From positions 35,576,065 through 35,640,064 of the forward strand of contig CM064865.1 of the NCBI GenBank assembly GCA_032719365.1: DNA of 64,000 nucleotides, read 5' to 3'. This DNA comes from Prinsepia uniflora (Eukaryota; Streptophyta; Magnoliopsida; Rosales; Rosaceae). Position 1 is the first letter of the stretch; every line of letters starts with the position of its first letter. The position numbers were made by a program, and so were the translations under genes. Below are positions 44,916 through 57,090 of the stretch, in pieces. Under the pieces are notes generated by a model. The model saw only the letters and a program-made list of their open reading frames with translations. It was not told the origin of the DNA and did not search any database.

Positions 44916-46989
44916 TGACTACGCCCAAACTACGCATTAAATTAAACACGTAATTTGAGTGTTGTGCAATTTAAACCCTTTTTGTGTAGATGTAGTATTG
45001 GTAAATAGGGATCTTTCTTAACTGGGGAAATTAGGGAACATTAATAATGTGTTAGTGGGAAAGAGTAATGAATAAATGAATAATGAATAAATTAATGAAT
45101 TAAATAATTAAAGAATTAACAAATTAAAGAATTAATGAATTAAAGAATTAAAGAATTAAAGAATTAATTAATCAAAGAATAATAAACTAAAAGTATTAAA
45201 GAATAAAAGAATAAAGAGATGAAAGAATCAAAGAATAATAAACTAAAAGTATAAAAGAAGAATAAAAGAATAAAAGAATAAAAGAATAAAGAATAAAAAG
45301 GATAGAAGAAAAACAATAAAAGAATAAAGAATAAAAAAGAATAAAAGAATAAAAGAATAAAAGAATAAAAGAATAAAGAATAAAGAATTGAAAAGGGGGG
45401 TTTTGAAAAGAGTTGTAAATATAAAATAAAGAAAACAAGTAAAAATAATTAAATACTTAATTTTACTTCTACTTTAACCTTTGTACTAGTGAACTTTCTT
45501 CAAACACATATTTTTACCAACACTCTAACATCATGCTCATATTGAACCAATCACGAAATCATACCTTAATCATCTCAAATACATGCATACATTTTTCATA
45601 TTATAAATGCACCGAACAGCGGATTATTACTTACAATATGATCCACCTTAAGTAAGTGATTTAATGCGCCGAACAGCGATCAAACATTAAATCTCTTCAA
45701 CTCTATTCTAAATGCCCCGAACAGCGGATCAACATTTAGTTTCGAATTGAAGTTTAAGTACTAAAACATATGAAGTAAAAGAAACTCAAAAAGTAAAACA
45801 CATGGAGATTGCATTCTTACTTGCAAATGTTAGAAAGAAAATACCAACACATATATTGAATTATAAGTAAAACCAATAACAATAACAAGAATTTAAGTAG
45901 AGAAGTATGGATTTTCACAAGAATCACCGAACAGCGGCAGGAAACTTGTGAAGATGGAAGAAGAAATACGAGGAATTCGGTCTTAAAACTCTTAAATTGC
46001 CTTAGAATTACTTGGCCTAGGTATTTCTTAAGGAAAGCATAAAAATGTGTTTAAGAGATCTCAAAGAAATATAACAAGAACAAAGTAAAGAAGAAATGAA
46101 ATTAAGAAAAATAAAAATAACATAAATTAAGAATAAGAAAAAGGAAACTAATTAATAAGAAAATCTACAAGAAGTTAAAATGGTCCCCAAAAATGTCTCT
46201 CAAAAGAGAGAAACAAAAGAACTAACTAAGAACTAAGAAAGAAATGGAAGAATGAAACTAATTGGGGACTCCCAAATACAAGAATTGAACCACTATTTAT
46301 AGGGGGAAAAAGCTAATTACACAAAATAAATAAATAAAAACAAATAAAAGTTACAATAAAAATATTAAAAAGTGAAATGATGAGATTGGGTGGTGTTTGT
46401 GGGGAAAAAAATGTAAAATAAACAAAAGAAATGCTGCTGGAGAGAAACTGTCAGAAACAACTGAAAAAGGGCCAAATATTCGGTGGATGCTGGCTGGAAA
46501 GTGGGCGGCTGGTCGGCAGGCGTGCGCTGGAAAGGGAGGTGGTGGCCGGCAGGTGTGAGCTGGAGTGCAGAAGTGGTCTTCGGTAGGCGTGCGCCGAGGA
46601 TCTGTTTTGGTGTTCGGTAAGCGCGCGCGGAGGCCTTTGGCGGACTTAAATGGCTTTGGGCTGCGCAAGTTGGGCCGCTGGGCTTGGCAGGCTGGGCTTG
46701 CTGGATTTTTTTCTTTTTCCTTTTTTTTTTCTCTGTTGGGCTGGGCTGCTACAAATGAAAAATCAATTAATTAGAATTTATTTCACCGAAATTCGTCCAT
46801 AAAATTTTCGTTATAATTCCGATCGAGACGATTCTTTCGCCAAAATGCACCAAATTACAAATTTTATTTATTTAAACAAAAATAACACAAAATAAATTAT
46901 TTTATCTAATTATTTATTATTTTAATATTAAAAACTAAGTATAAAGGGTATAAAATAATATAAAATAATGCTTATTTGAGGACCTATCA
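44916..46989 (-). mobile_element. Solo LTR L in integrase of K, TSD TTCGC
   Basis: TGACTACGCC...GGACCTATCA on the plus strand, 2074 bp, with exact duplication TTCGC (44911-44915 and 46990-46994). Sense is probably minus (TGATAGGTCC start), with a TATAAATA box at 46294-46301 on that strand. It is AT-rich. On the plus strand it carries four CCGAACAGCG motifs (45612, 45668, 45717 and 45927 approximately) and an AAGAATAA-rich tract at 45060-45400. It shares block order with the segment at 59136-61254 but is unrelated to the T family. Confidence 0.9.
45060..45430. repeat. AAAGAATA-rich simple repeat in solo LTR L
   Basis: An irregular run of AAAGAATAA and AATTAAAG words. The minus-strand ORF 45196-45438 (phenylalanine and leucine-rich) is produced by this repeat and is not a gene. 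Confidence 0.9.
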
Positions 46990-48391
46990 TTCGCCCATCT
47001 GGGTCTTCCAGTTCATAAGTTCCAGGCCGGCGGATTCTTGTAACCCGATATGGACCCTCCCAGTTGGGGCCGAGAGTCCCGGCTGAGCTATCCTTGGTGG
47101 CAAGGCTGACTTTTCGGAGGACCCAGTCGCCTTCCTGAAAACCCCGATGTTTGACTCTAGCATTATGGTAGTTGCAAAGCCGCTGCTTGCAGGCGATGTT
47201 TCTGAGGTTGGCCTGCTCCCTGTGCTCCTCGATGAGGTCTAGACTGAGTACGATCTGATGGTTGTTTTGTTCAGGCTCATAGGACGACACCCAGTAAGAA
47301 GTTTCGCTTAGTTCCGCGGGGATGACTGCTTCCGTTCCGGAAGTTAGCGAGAAGGGGGTTTCATTTGTAGATGTGCGGTAGGATGTCCGATATTACCAGA
47401 GTGCGTTGGGGAGAATGTCAGACCACTTGCCTTTGGCCTCATCCAACTGCGTTTTCAACGTATGCTTGATGATTTTGTTTATGGCCTCAACTTGGCCGTT
47501 GGACTGAGGGTGAGCTGGTGAGGCGAAGCAAAGGCGGATGTTGTGTCTGTCACAAAAGGCACGGAAGCGTGTGTTGTCGAATTGCTTCCCATTGTCCATG
47601 ACAATTGTGTAAGGGAGACTGAAACGGCAGATAATGTTCTGGAAGACGACCGTTTCGATCTGGGCCTTGGTGATAGAAGCCAAAGCTTTCGCCTCAACCC
47701 ACTTTGTGAAGTAATCCACTGCTACCACCGCATACTCTGTCTTGCCCTTCCCTGCCGGCATTTTCCCAATCAAATCAAGTCCCCACTGTGAGAAGGGCCA
47801 GGGGCTGACCATTGGTGTGAGGTTTTCTGGAGGTAGGTAGAAGAGAGGGGCGAACCGTTGACATTTATCGCACCGCTTGGTCAGCTCGGCCGCGTCTCCA
47901 TGCATGGTTGGCCAATAGAAACCTTGTCGGAAAGCCTTGTGGGCCAATGACCATGGTCCAGAATGATTTCCGCAAATACCGGCGTGGATTTCCTCGAGAA
48001 TGGCCCTGCCTGCCTCCGGGACGAGACACTTCAGGAGGGGCAAAGTGAAGCCCCGTTTGTAGAGTTGGTCGTTGATGAGTGTATAGCGGGCTGCCCGTCT
48101 CCGGACCTTTTTGGCCTCGATCTTGTCAGAAGGAAGAGTTCCGTCTGCGAGGAATCTAATCAGTGGGGCCATCCACGTGCCGTTAGCGTTGATGGCGTAG
48201 ACCGCCGAGCATTGTGTACTGGGTTGATCCAGAATTTCGATCAGCACACTTCGACTCTGCTTCTCATCGAGGGAGGATGCGAGCCGGGCCAGAGCGCCGG
48301 CATGGCTGTTTTCGGAGCGTGGAATCCGAGTGATAGCGTAGCTGCGGAAACTACATAGAAGGGACTTTGCCAGTGCTTTGTACGCTGCCAT
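46990..48391 (-). pseudogene. pol: Integrase of element K
   Basis: The integrase inserts the element's cDNA into chromosomes. Numbered from codon 1 at 48391, a zinc-binding HHCC domain is visible (H136, H143, C174, C177) and the DDE core is complete: D206 in GLDLIG, D266 in MDNGKQF and E302 in NGQVEAINK, with 35 residues between the last two. A TAA at 47393-47395 breaks the frame after the core. The C-terminal domain (GTLGPNWEGPYRVTRI near 47060) continues to 46990, where solo LTR L intervenes. It is in the same frame as protease-RT upstream. Confidence 0.93.
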
Positions 48392-48463
48392 GGAAGAGTC
48401 TTTCGCCTCATAGGCGTTGTTGAGCTGGTTGATGATGAGCTGTGAATCGCTGAAGATCTTGAC

Positions 48464-51058
48464 CTATTCTGCCTCCATGGTTTTAGCGAGGTGTTGCCCT
48501 GCAAGGAGGGCCTCATACTCGGCGGCATTGTTGGAGGCCTTGAATTGGAAACGAAGGGCATACTCCATCCGGACCTTGTCTGGTGTGGTGAGGACAAGTC
48601 CGGCGCCGGACCCATTATGGCAAGCCGACCCGTCCACATAAAGGAGCCAGGTTGGCCGGGTGGGGTCGAGTTGGGGGTTCTCTTCATCCAAAGTATGTGT
48701 TATGGACATAGGGGAAGATGGTGGGACCTCGGCTGCGGCCGTTGCTGGGACGTAGGAGAACTCAGAGATAAAGTCTGCCATGGCCTGTCCCTTCTCGGCA
48801 GTGCGGGGAATGAAAGTGATGTCGAATTCGCTGAGTTCAATTGCCCATTTCAGTAAGCGGCCCGAAGTTTCGGGCTTCTGAAGCACTTGCCGGAGTGGTC
48901 TGTCGGTTAAGACGATGATAGAATGAGCTTGGAAGTATGGCATGAGCTTCCGGGCAGACATGATGAGGGAGAAAGTGAGCTTCTCTAAGTCAGAGTATCT
49001 TGTCTCGGCGTCCTGCAAAGCCTTGCTGACGTAATACACCGGATGTTCAGCGCCGTCCCTACGCTTGACCAAAACTGAACTTGTGGCAGAAGCGGAGACA
49101 GATAGATACATGTAAAGGGTTTCCCCGGTGTCTGGTCTTGCTAGCAGCGACGCTTTTCCCATGTATTCCTTGAGTTCAATGAAGGCCTTGGTGCATTCCT
49201 CGGTCCCGGTGATGTGTTTGGACCTGCCCTTTAGGGCTTTGAAGAAAGGCACGCACCTGTCCGTGGCCTTGGAGATGAAGCGTGTAAGGGCTGCGACTCG
49301 GCCCGTTAAGCTTTGCACTTCTTTCTGGGTTCGTGGGGGCTCCATATCAACCAGGGCCTTGATTTTTTCCGGGTTCGCCTCGATGCCTCTCTGGCTAATC
49401 ATGAAACCCAGAAATTTTCCAGAGCTGACTCCGAACACGCACTTCGCCGAATTTAACCTCATTCGATACCGTTTGAGGACGTCGAACATTCGCGAGAGAT
49501 TGGGGATGTGTAGGTCATCCGATTTACTCTTGACGAGCATGTCGTCGACATAGACCTCCATGGTTTTCCCAATTTGGTCGGCGAACATGAAATTCACTAG
49601 GCGCTGGTAAGTGGCCCCGGCGTTTTTGAGTCCGAAAGGCATGACATTGTAGCAGTATAACCCCTGATTCGTCCGGCAGGTTGTGTTGATCTGATCTGCC
49701 GGATGCATAAAAAATTGGTTGTAGCCCGAGTACGCATCCATAAAACTCAGGAGCCCGTGTCCCGCCGTGGCGTCGACCAGTTGGTCAATCTTGGGCAAAG
49801 GAAAACTGTCCTTGGGGCAGGCCTTGTTATGGTCAGTAAAATCAATGCACATTCGCCATGCCCCAGAGGGTTTTTTGACGAGTATAACATTGGCAACCCA
49901 GGCAGCATAGACGGCCTTCCGGACAAAGTGGATGGTGCTGAGCTTGACCATCTCTGCCTTCATAGCCTCGGTCCTCTCAGCATCGTAGAGGCGACGTTTC
50001 TGTTCGACAGGCTTGTAGGTAGGATCGATACTGAGTCGGTGGCAGATCACGTCGGTGGAGATGTTGGGCATGTCGACGTACGACCAGGCAAAGACCTCCG
50101 AGTTGTCCCTTAAAAACCGGATCAGTTGTGAGCGCAGGTCGGGCGAAAGAGTTGTCCCAATCTTTACCTTCCGGTCCGCAAAGTCGTGGGAGAGTACTAT
50201 TTCTTCAACATCCTCAATGGGTTGTGGATGGGGTGTTGCTGAATGGTCCCGAGGATCTTCGATTGGTTCGGCCCGGATTTTCTGTGCGTCCTGAGGGCTC
50301 ACGGGGTCGGCCTCGAACGCGGATTCTAACACTGCCATGGTCTCTTTCAGAGGTTGGATGAGGGTGACAGAATTGCAGGCCCTTGCAGCCATTTGGTCTC
50401 CTTTGACTTGACCAATCCCCATAGGGGTTGGGAATTTTACCAGTAGTAGGTGGGTGGAGACGACTGCCCTCATCTGGTTGAGTATTCCCCGCCCGAGAAT
50501 GGCGTTGTAGGCCTCGGGGCAGTCTACCACCAAGAAAGGTGCCAGTACGGTTGCCCTCCGTGGATGTGTTCCGAGGGAGAGGGGGAGAGTGACCGTTCCA
50601 TGCGGAACGATGGAGTCCCCCGTGAAGCCAAAGAGCGGCATAGGTGAGCGGTCCAGACTTGCTTCTGGGATGCCCAATTTCTTGAAAGCTCGCATGAAAA
50701 GGACGTTGACCGAGCTTCCAGTGTCGACCATTACCCGTTGCACGTCGAAGTTAGATATCTCCGCCATAACGACAATGGGGTCGTGGTGAGGGTAGATGAT
50801 CCTGCGCTCCTCCTCCTCGGAAAACGTGATCGGTTCCCAACCGAGTCGATTTGTTTTCTTGTCTTTTCCCTCCTCGATACTGAAGAGCTGCTGATTCTGT
50901 TTGGTGGCCCGTAGAAAGTTCTTCTTTGCCCGGTTGGAAGTGAGCGGGCAAGAAATTGACGGTCCTCCAGAGATCGTGTTGATATGTAGGTTGCAAGGTG
51001 GAGGTGGAGCGTGTTGAAGAAATTGGTTGATCTTCCCATCCCGGGCCAGAGCCTCCAC
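48464..51058 (-). pseudogene. pol: Protease, reverse transcriptase, RNase H and archaeal-type RNase H of element K
   Basis: An 864-codon open stretch. Numbered from 51058: protease loop VDTGSS at 111-116 and AILGRG near 166-171; RT with FMDAYSGYNQ (D441) and YVDD at 503-506; Gypsy RNase H about 620-770, with TDRPL near 718-722; archaeal-type RNase H from about 804, with D809 in YVDGS and NNAAEYEALLAG at 843-854. Catalytic residues are all present. A TAG (48464-48466) cuts the second RNase H, which continues in frame beyond it to the integrase. The open stretch begins at a GTG within the gag C-terminus, so it is part of one gag-pol frame and not a separate start. Confidence 0.95.
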
Positions 51059-51945
51059 CAGATCCCGGAATGCAACGCATTGGTCAATGCTATGGCCATT
51101 GTACTTGTGGTATTGGCAGTAAATTCATGTGTCCTTGCCAAGCTTGCCCTTTTCCGGCGCCCAAGTGGACTTTGGGATCATATGCTCCACGTTCAAGAGA
51201 ACGTTCTCGTAGGGGGTGTTGAGGATGGTATAGGTCTCGTACTTGGAGCGAGGAACCCATTTTTCCCCGTTGTTTGACCGCTCCCCCTGTTGTCTTTCCT
51301 GGTGATTCGGGTTTTTACCCTTCTTCCAAGGGCTGTACAGATTGTTGCTGTGGGGGTAGTCTTTCCGTTTTCCCCCATAGCTCTATTGCCCCGGCTCCTG
51401 TGGACGCTGTGCCGAGCCCTGCTGTTCCGGGGTGCTCGGTGGGTATGTTTTCACCGAGACGGCCCGGGGGGGTTGGTAGGCATTGGCAGCGTTGGACTTT
51501 TGGCTCAGCGCCTCAGCTTTGGCGTGGATCGCCGCCTGTTTCATTATTTCGTTATAAGTTGTCCAACTTTGGGTGTGAGCTGCGTACCTGAATGGGGAGT
51601 CTCGGAGGCCGCCCTTGAAGGCCGTGAAAGCTGCTCGATCGTCCGTTTCCGCGCACCGAGAGTACTCATGACTGAATCTTGCTGCATATCGCTGCAGCGA
51701 CTCGTGTTCACCTTGTTTAAGCTGGAAGAGGTCCTCGGCCGTGGACAGGCGGTCGGTTTGTATCATGAACTGGTTCATGAAGGTGGAGGTGAGCTGCTCG
51801 AAAGAGTCGATGGACCTAGATTCCAACTTGTAGAACCAATTGATCGCTGCCTCGGTCAGTGTGGGACTGAAGATGAGGCACTGATCCTCGTCGGCGAGGT
51901 TTTTGAGGGCGATGGCCGAGTAGAAGTTGTTCAGATGATTCCACG
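51059..51945 (-). pseudogene. gag: Gag, C-terminal half, of element K
   Basis: Downstream of solo LTR A the capsid core continues (NHLNNFYSAIAL, then WFYKLESRSIDSFEQL and FMNQFM, typical of plant Gypsy gags). Then comes a linker and a zinc-knuckle-like CxxHxxxxHxxxxC motif (YCQYHKYNGHSIDQC, about 51080-51120). Two in-frame stops break it: TAG at 51383-51385 and TGA at 51125-51127. Gag forms the particle that packages the element RNA. Confidence 0.88.
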
Positions 51946-54900
51946 TGTCAGGACCCACCCCGGTTTCACCCCGAAACCCGAGGTAAATCCCGCTCCCGTC
52001 TGACTCCCCGACACAACACTCAAGTAAAACGCACTCAAACCCAGTCAGACGCAGGAGTAATAAACACAATGTCCCGAAGGTAGCATTTACAGAGCATAGT
52101 ACGGAAATACAAGGGAAATAAAAAGAACGATAAACTACACGCACACGGAAGACTTTAAACTATTCCGGGATCCCTCACGTCACTTCTATTCCTCGGACTC
52201 TGCCTCTACGTCAAGACACCGCGCTAGCTCCACAACCTGGAGGGCAAGTTAAAAACAGAAAATGTGAGTGGACCATAATGAAAGAAATGTTCTAAAACCA
52301 TTTATCAGAAAACCGACTTTAACCCTCCGTTTTGAAAACCCCATGCATAACCAACAGTTAATAAACAAAACCTCATAAGAAACAGAAACACTATAAACAG
52401 TTAGAAAAACCAGAGCATGTGAATCATAAAACCGTATCAGAAACCATAAACATCAGATCATCATTTTCCGATCAAACCTGCTGGACCTATCCGAGTCTTT
52501 AAACTCCCGAGTCTTTAAACTCAATCCAGGCCTTAATCATATCCGAGTCTTTAAACTCCCGAGTCTTTAAACTCAAGGCCTACGGGGGAAATCAATATAT
52601 CCGAGTCTTTAAACTCCCGAGTCTTTAAACTCAATCCGGGTCTTTAAACCCAATCCGGCCGGTCCCCCGTCACATATATCTGGGTCTTTAAACCCAATAT
52701 CCAGATCCAGCAAATCCAATCCCAAAACCATTTGAAAACCATTTACTAATCCACATCCAAACCCGAATCCGAAATCACTGGTCCGATACCCTTCCGGCAT
52801 CCAGAACCGTCATTCCGAACCCAAATCCGGAATCCACTTTCCACTTTTACAATCAAATTCTGCTTTCCGAAAATCATTTAATCACCAAATCATGTTTCAA
52901 AATCCCTTTTTAAACAATCAAATTAGTTATCCTTTAAAAATCCCAAACCCTGGCATTTTACTCAGAAATCGACATTTCTCGTAAAACGTGCCAAATACGT
53001 AATTTCCTCGGAAAACGTGCAATTAAGTAAAACAGTTATAGCATATTCAAATAACCATGAAATCACAAGGAAAACCATAAAACAAGTAATTAAAAGCAGT
53101 TATGCATGCTCGAGTTCAGAGAAGGGGTCCACTCACAGTACTGAGCCCTACTCGCGTCCCGAACGTCCTGTACGTTCCTCGGCTTCCTCGGGAAATCCCG
53201 ATCCTGTCAACAATCACCAAATTACGTTACTAACACGTCTACGAAGGTTCACCTAAATTTCCTCAAAATTCCCCGAATCCTAAACGTAATAACCCGGGAC
53301 CCTAAACCTTCACCCTTGCTGAACTAAACTCAAACGACTTCCGCACAACCCGAAACCACTTCCATTGAACTCACCAAAACTCCTAGACCAAAAACTATGT
53401 TGACCGTTTTCCCCATCGCCGCCGCACGCGCCCCCACGCGCCGCCCAAAGTGGCTGCGCGTGGCCCTCACGCGCCTGCTACAGTGCATCGGCTACCTCGA
53501 GCCAACCCGGTTCGCCACAGTCACCTGCAACTCAGACCGGCGTCAGCGGTTCACCGCCGTGCCTGCACGGTTTCTCTCCCTTTCTTCACCAACAGCATCG
53601 TCCAGACCAACCCTATAGATTTCCCAACTCCGTTCACCTCGACACTGTCCCTAGCCCGTCGACTGAACTCGAAACCAGACAGCCCCAACTCCCCTGCTTC
53701 ACGATCCAGCCACCCAGCTCACCTCCCTTCACGGTGGCTTCACCAAACTCTTCCCTGGACCTTACTGAACCTAAACCAACCCTCCTAGACCTTCGACTCA
53801 GCCCCAATCGTCACGACTTGCCATTCGAACATCACGGCAAAACAGAACACCAGAGTGCCTGGTGTCGTCTGAGCTCCGCCGTGTACACCCCCGTCACGGC
53901 GACCATCCTAGTCGACGCCTAGGACTCTCCTGAACCTCGCCCTGGCCTCCAATTCCCTCGACTCTCAGCCCAACCTCACGACTTTCACGTTGAACCTCAA
54001 CGGAAAAACAGAGTACCGAAATGGGGACGAGGAAATTACCTGCCTCCTGTCGCCGCCGTGGGCTCAGCCGCGAGGTAGTGGCTCCTCCTGTCTTCCTCCG
54101 TCCTCTGAGCACTTCCCTTGACCTCGAGTGATCGAGTACGGCTGCACCACCACCCACTTCTCTGTTTTTCTCCCTGAGTTCCTCCCTGGTTCCCGTGGCT
54201 CACACCTCACACACACACACCCGCTGCACCTCTCAACCACCTCACCAGCTTCCTCTCACTCTCCCGTCCCTCACTCACTCACCAGGACTCCTCAATAGCC
54301 ACCATCACCCTTCCAATTCTCTCAATTTCCTCCCTCTGTTTCTCTCTGTGTGTCGAAGAACAAGAAGGCATAGCACGGGTGCACCCCAAATAATTGGGCC
54401 GTGAATGCACAGGATTCCACCAGAATCCTCTACACACATGCCACATGTCACAATCCACTCCACACACTCCCACATGGCCCAATCCCAGCCGTCCATTCAT
54501 TTCCTCTGTGCACAAATCCCAATGTGCCACAAAGACCAAAATAACCTTCTTTTTAACTCATTTTTACGGTTTTGCCACTACCCTTCTAGACCCGTCACTA
54601 ACACCTCGTAAGTCCGATGAATACGTGCCGCCTGTCATCGAACTCAGGACAACGAGATCTATCTAACCATCCTAGGTCAACGTACCAAAACCCGTTTCTA
54701 CGAAAAGTCAACTATTCCCCTTAATTTACTCAAATTACGGTTATGCCCTCAACCTTCCGAACATCACAACTTCCTCCTCGGATGTCGAAATCGGGCGTGC
54801 CACCTGCCTATGGATTCGTGACGTCCTAAACTATGTCCTGGTCACTGGTCAAAGTTCATCCGTCCACCCGAACTAAAAGTCAACGTTTTTGCCTGAATTA

Positions 54901-55004
54901 GGGGCAAAATCGTCATTCTAGGCTCAAGGACCTATCGGGACTAACTAACCACCGATTAACCTTAATCACTATCTAAATCCCAGCTCTCGGGACGGGTTGT
55001 TACA
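51946..55004 (-). mobile_element. Solo LTR of T family (copy A) in gag of K, TSD CCACG
   Basis: TGTCAGGACCC...GGGTTGTTACA on the plus strand, 3059 bp, exact duplication CCACG (51941-51945 and 55005-55009). It closely resembles copy B in reverse: the same CGGGTTTCGGGGTGAAACC-type terminus, the GAGTCTTTAAACTC array (52494-52700), the inverted pair at 52262-52273 and 53127-53138, and two GACAGG modules (about 54635 and 54805, inverted). Because K is young, this insertion and loss of its interior are younger still. Confidence 0.95.
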
Positions 55005-56246
55005 CCACGGGTCGTCCTTTCCGTTGTAAAGGGGAATTTTCAGGGGTTTAATCTCGTGGTTGATCCTGAACTGGTTGATTCTTTCTGTGAAGGGGCCCGG
55101 GCTGGTTTTTGACCAAGCTGGTCTCGCTTCCCGGGCTGACCCGGCCTCAAGTGTCCGGACTCGGTCCATGAGGTGCTGGACGAGCGAGTCGGTCTTGGAT
55201 TGGTGTCTATCTCTAGATGCTTGGTCGCGGTCGACCCTATATGACCGGTCGGTGCCGCCTCCGCTCGGCGGGCTCTGGGATTCGCTCCTTCTGCGACCGA
55301 CCTGCCGTGACCGCTCGGTGCACCCCAGATTGGGTATGCTCCGGGATACACTTGCCTTTTGACCAACCGGCCTAGACCGCTCGGTGTCCCGCAGGCGGGA
55401 TCGTTCCTGAGGCTTGTCATTCTGCCGCCGGGCCTGTCCTGACCGCTCGGTGCTCCTTCGGCGGGTTGGTTCAAGGCGAGGAGGGAGCGGGAGGCCGAGG
55501 TGGGTTGACCGCTCGGTGTCGCTGCGAGAGGACCTCGATGTTTGCTTCCCCCTGTCCGAGCGGCCGGTCCTGGTGCCAAGATGACGAGCGGACTTGGCCG
55601 TGCTCTCGGCCTCCATGGACGAGTCGGTGACGGGGACAGGGTCCCCCGTTGAAAAGGTCCCGTGGCTGACATTTGGGCGGGACCACCGAGCGGTTATGTT
55701 TCCTCGGTGGTGGTCTCCCTTTCCCACCTCTAACCGAGGGTCAGGTCGGCGTGATGGTTGTTCGTTGACCGACCGGTTCCGCCCTCCCTCGCTGAGGGCG
55801 TCGCGGGCGTCCCGATAGATCCTGGTGTCACCAGGTTGACTGCCGGGGATGATCAACATCCGAGCCGGTTTCTTGCTCGGCTCGGCGTCCTCGTGCCTTC
55901 CCTTATGCGGCTCGGCGACCGCATGCTCTTTTCCTTTTTCCGCCAGTCGGCGATTCTTCTCGGCACGCTCCGCGCATTCGGCCACTACCTTGTCGGCCTC
56001 AGCTCTGCCGACGCGTGCTCGGTGGGAAGCGAGTTCTGCCTGCGCGACCCGTAGCTGTTCAGCCACCTCCGTGTATCGATCGTCGAGCACCTGACACCTC
56101 GACTCGGCCTAGGTTCCTTTAGCTTTTACCACGGCCATGTCGCTCTGGAGTTTCTCGATTATCTGCAAGAAGTTAGGAGAGGGTTCTCCCCTCGTTCTGG
56201 GGCCTTGCCCTGGTGTGATCTCACCGAGGTCGTGTTCGCCCTGCAT
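55005..56246 (-). pseudogene. gag: Gag, N-terminal half, of element K
   Basis: The first in-frame ATG is at 56244-56246, about 108 bp from the 5' LTR. A TAG at 56109-56111 interrupts early. The part from about 56090 to 55070 is highly charged and low in complexity (Arg, Ser, Glu, Asp), with a coiled-coil-like start (EVAEQLRVAQAELASHRARV) and several TERS-type repeats (STERSG, DTERSR and similar). Near the end, LYNGKDDP is the conserved start of the gag capsid core, where solo LTR A inserted. Confidence 0.85.
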
Positions 56247-56333
56247 GTTCAGTGACGACGAGCTGTCTCTCGGTGTAACTGTTGGATGAGTCGTAACTCG
56301 GTCTGGTTGAGCGTGGGCAGCCTTAGTCAGATT

Positions 56334-56350
56334 TTCCACAGACGGCGCCA
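56334..56350 (-). other. Primer binding site of element K
   Basis: The minus strand reads TGGCGCCGTCTGTGGAA, three bases after the 5' LTR. The first nine bases match the complement of plant tRNA-Asp 3' end (TGGCGCCGT, from memory); the rest does not, so the primer identity is uncertain. Confidence 0.7.
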
Positions 56351-56353
56351 AAC

Positions 56354-56841
56354 TGTTGAAGCGTTAAATGTTCCAACTGTCGAGTACTCGTTGCTCAATC
56401 ACCAAATGACGCGTGTCCCTCTTGTAACTTGTCAACTCAAGTGGATCGCGGGTCTCCGTTAGTACGGGCACCGGTGTGGTGCCGGCCTAAGGCTCTCCGA
56501 CGATCAAGTCAGTTACTTTCGTTCGTAAGAAGAAGCAGTAAATGGTAAGTTCGGTAGAGTAGTTGTAATAGTAAAACTTAGTTACCTTTATTGGGAAATG
56601 TGTACCCTTTATGTATGGGTAGGTGGGATGTTCAATTCCCAAAGTTCCGATGTGGGACAAATGCTTCTCGATTTACGTGCGGACACGTGTTACGTAAATC
56701 GAGGGTGGATATGCTTCCACGTGGCATCCCGTATTGGGCCCGGTGTTTAGGGCTGCTGTAAGTGTGGTAGTTTTGGGCCTTGAGCGGGGTCTGGGCTTTA
56801 GGTATACGGCCCAGTGGGTCTGGTCAGATATGGCGTCAACA
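56354..56841 (-). repeat. 5' LTR of element K
   Basis: 488 bp, same termini as the 3' LTR; one base shorter at the GGTAGGT(A)GGGATG site. On the minus strand it is the promoter LTR for gag-pol. Confidence 0.95.
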
Positions 56842-57090
56842 ACATGCAACAATTTATATCGAGACTCCCTGAATTTCTCACAAAGAAAAATGGATTGCAT
56901 GTGAAGTGAAGATCATTTTGTTATGATGTCAAATGAGGACAGCTTCCTCGGAAACCCTTAAGGAGTGGATTTCTTTCCTTAGATCAATGATAACCCTTAG
57001 TTTCTCCTGTGATTGAGCATGAAGGCGCTGATTAAGCCTATCATAGTGAGAAAGGAGGAGATAATTAGAATCATCTATGTCGAATGACAT
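56842..57090 (-). pseudogene. Small antisense coiled-coil ORF of element E, split by K
   Basis: ATG at 57088-57090 starts a peptide MSFDIDDSNYLLLSHYDRLN followed by a charged helix; TGA at 56929-56931 ends it after 53 codons. Coding-like sequence then continues in another frame to 56842 and, across K, from 40025 to about 39860. A TATAAATT (minus strand of 57120-57130) lies about 40 bp upstream. Function unknown; the acidic start plus coiled coil parallels the ORF at 57459. Confidence 0.5.

Larger units (their letters stand above)
40026..56841 (-). mobile_element. Ty3/Gypsy Tat-lineage retrotransposon K, TSD ACATG
   Basis: Two LTRs of 489 and 488 bp (40026-40514 and 56354-56841), TGTTGAAGCG...GGCGTCAACA, flank an interior with gag-pol on the minus strand. 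The 5-bp duplication ACATG (40021-40025 and 56842-56846) is exact. Protease, RT, RNase H, archaeal-type RNase H and integrase in that order, plus a convergent antisense gene before the 3' LTR, place it in the Tat lineage. Solo LTRs A (in gag) and L (in integrase) interrupt it; without them it is about 11.7 kb. LTRs differ by seven transitions and one 1-bp indel, so it is young. Confidence 0.95.

Noticed and set aside
46565..46774. ORF with GLGRWAWQAGLAGFFSFSFF-like peptide
   Set aside because: It lies in solo LTR L and is generated by GGCTGGGCTTG and TTTTTTC simple sequence.
50128..51591. Plus-strand ORFs of 65-136 codons opposite gag-pol of K
   Set aside because: They are complementary shadows of the minus-strand gag-pol frame, which carries all the catalytic motifs.
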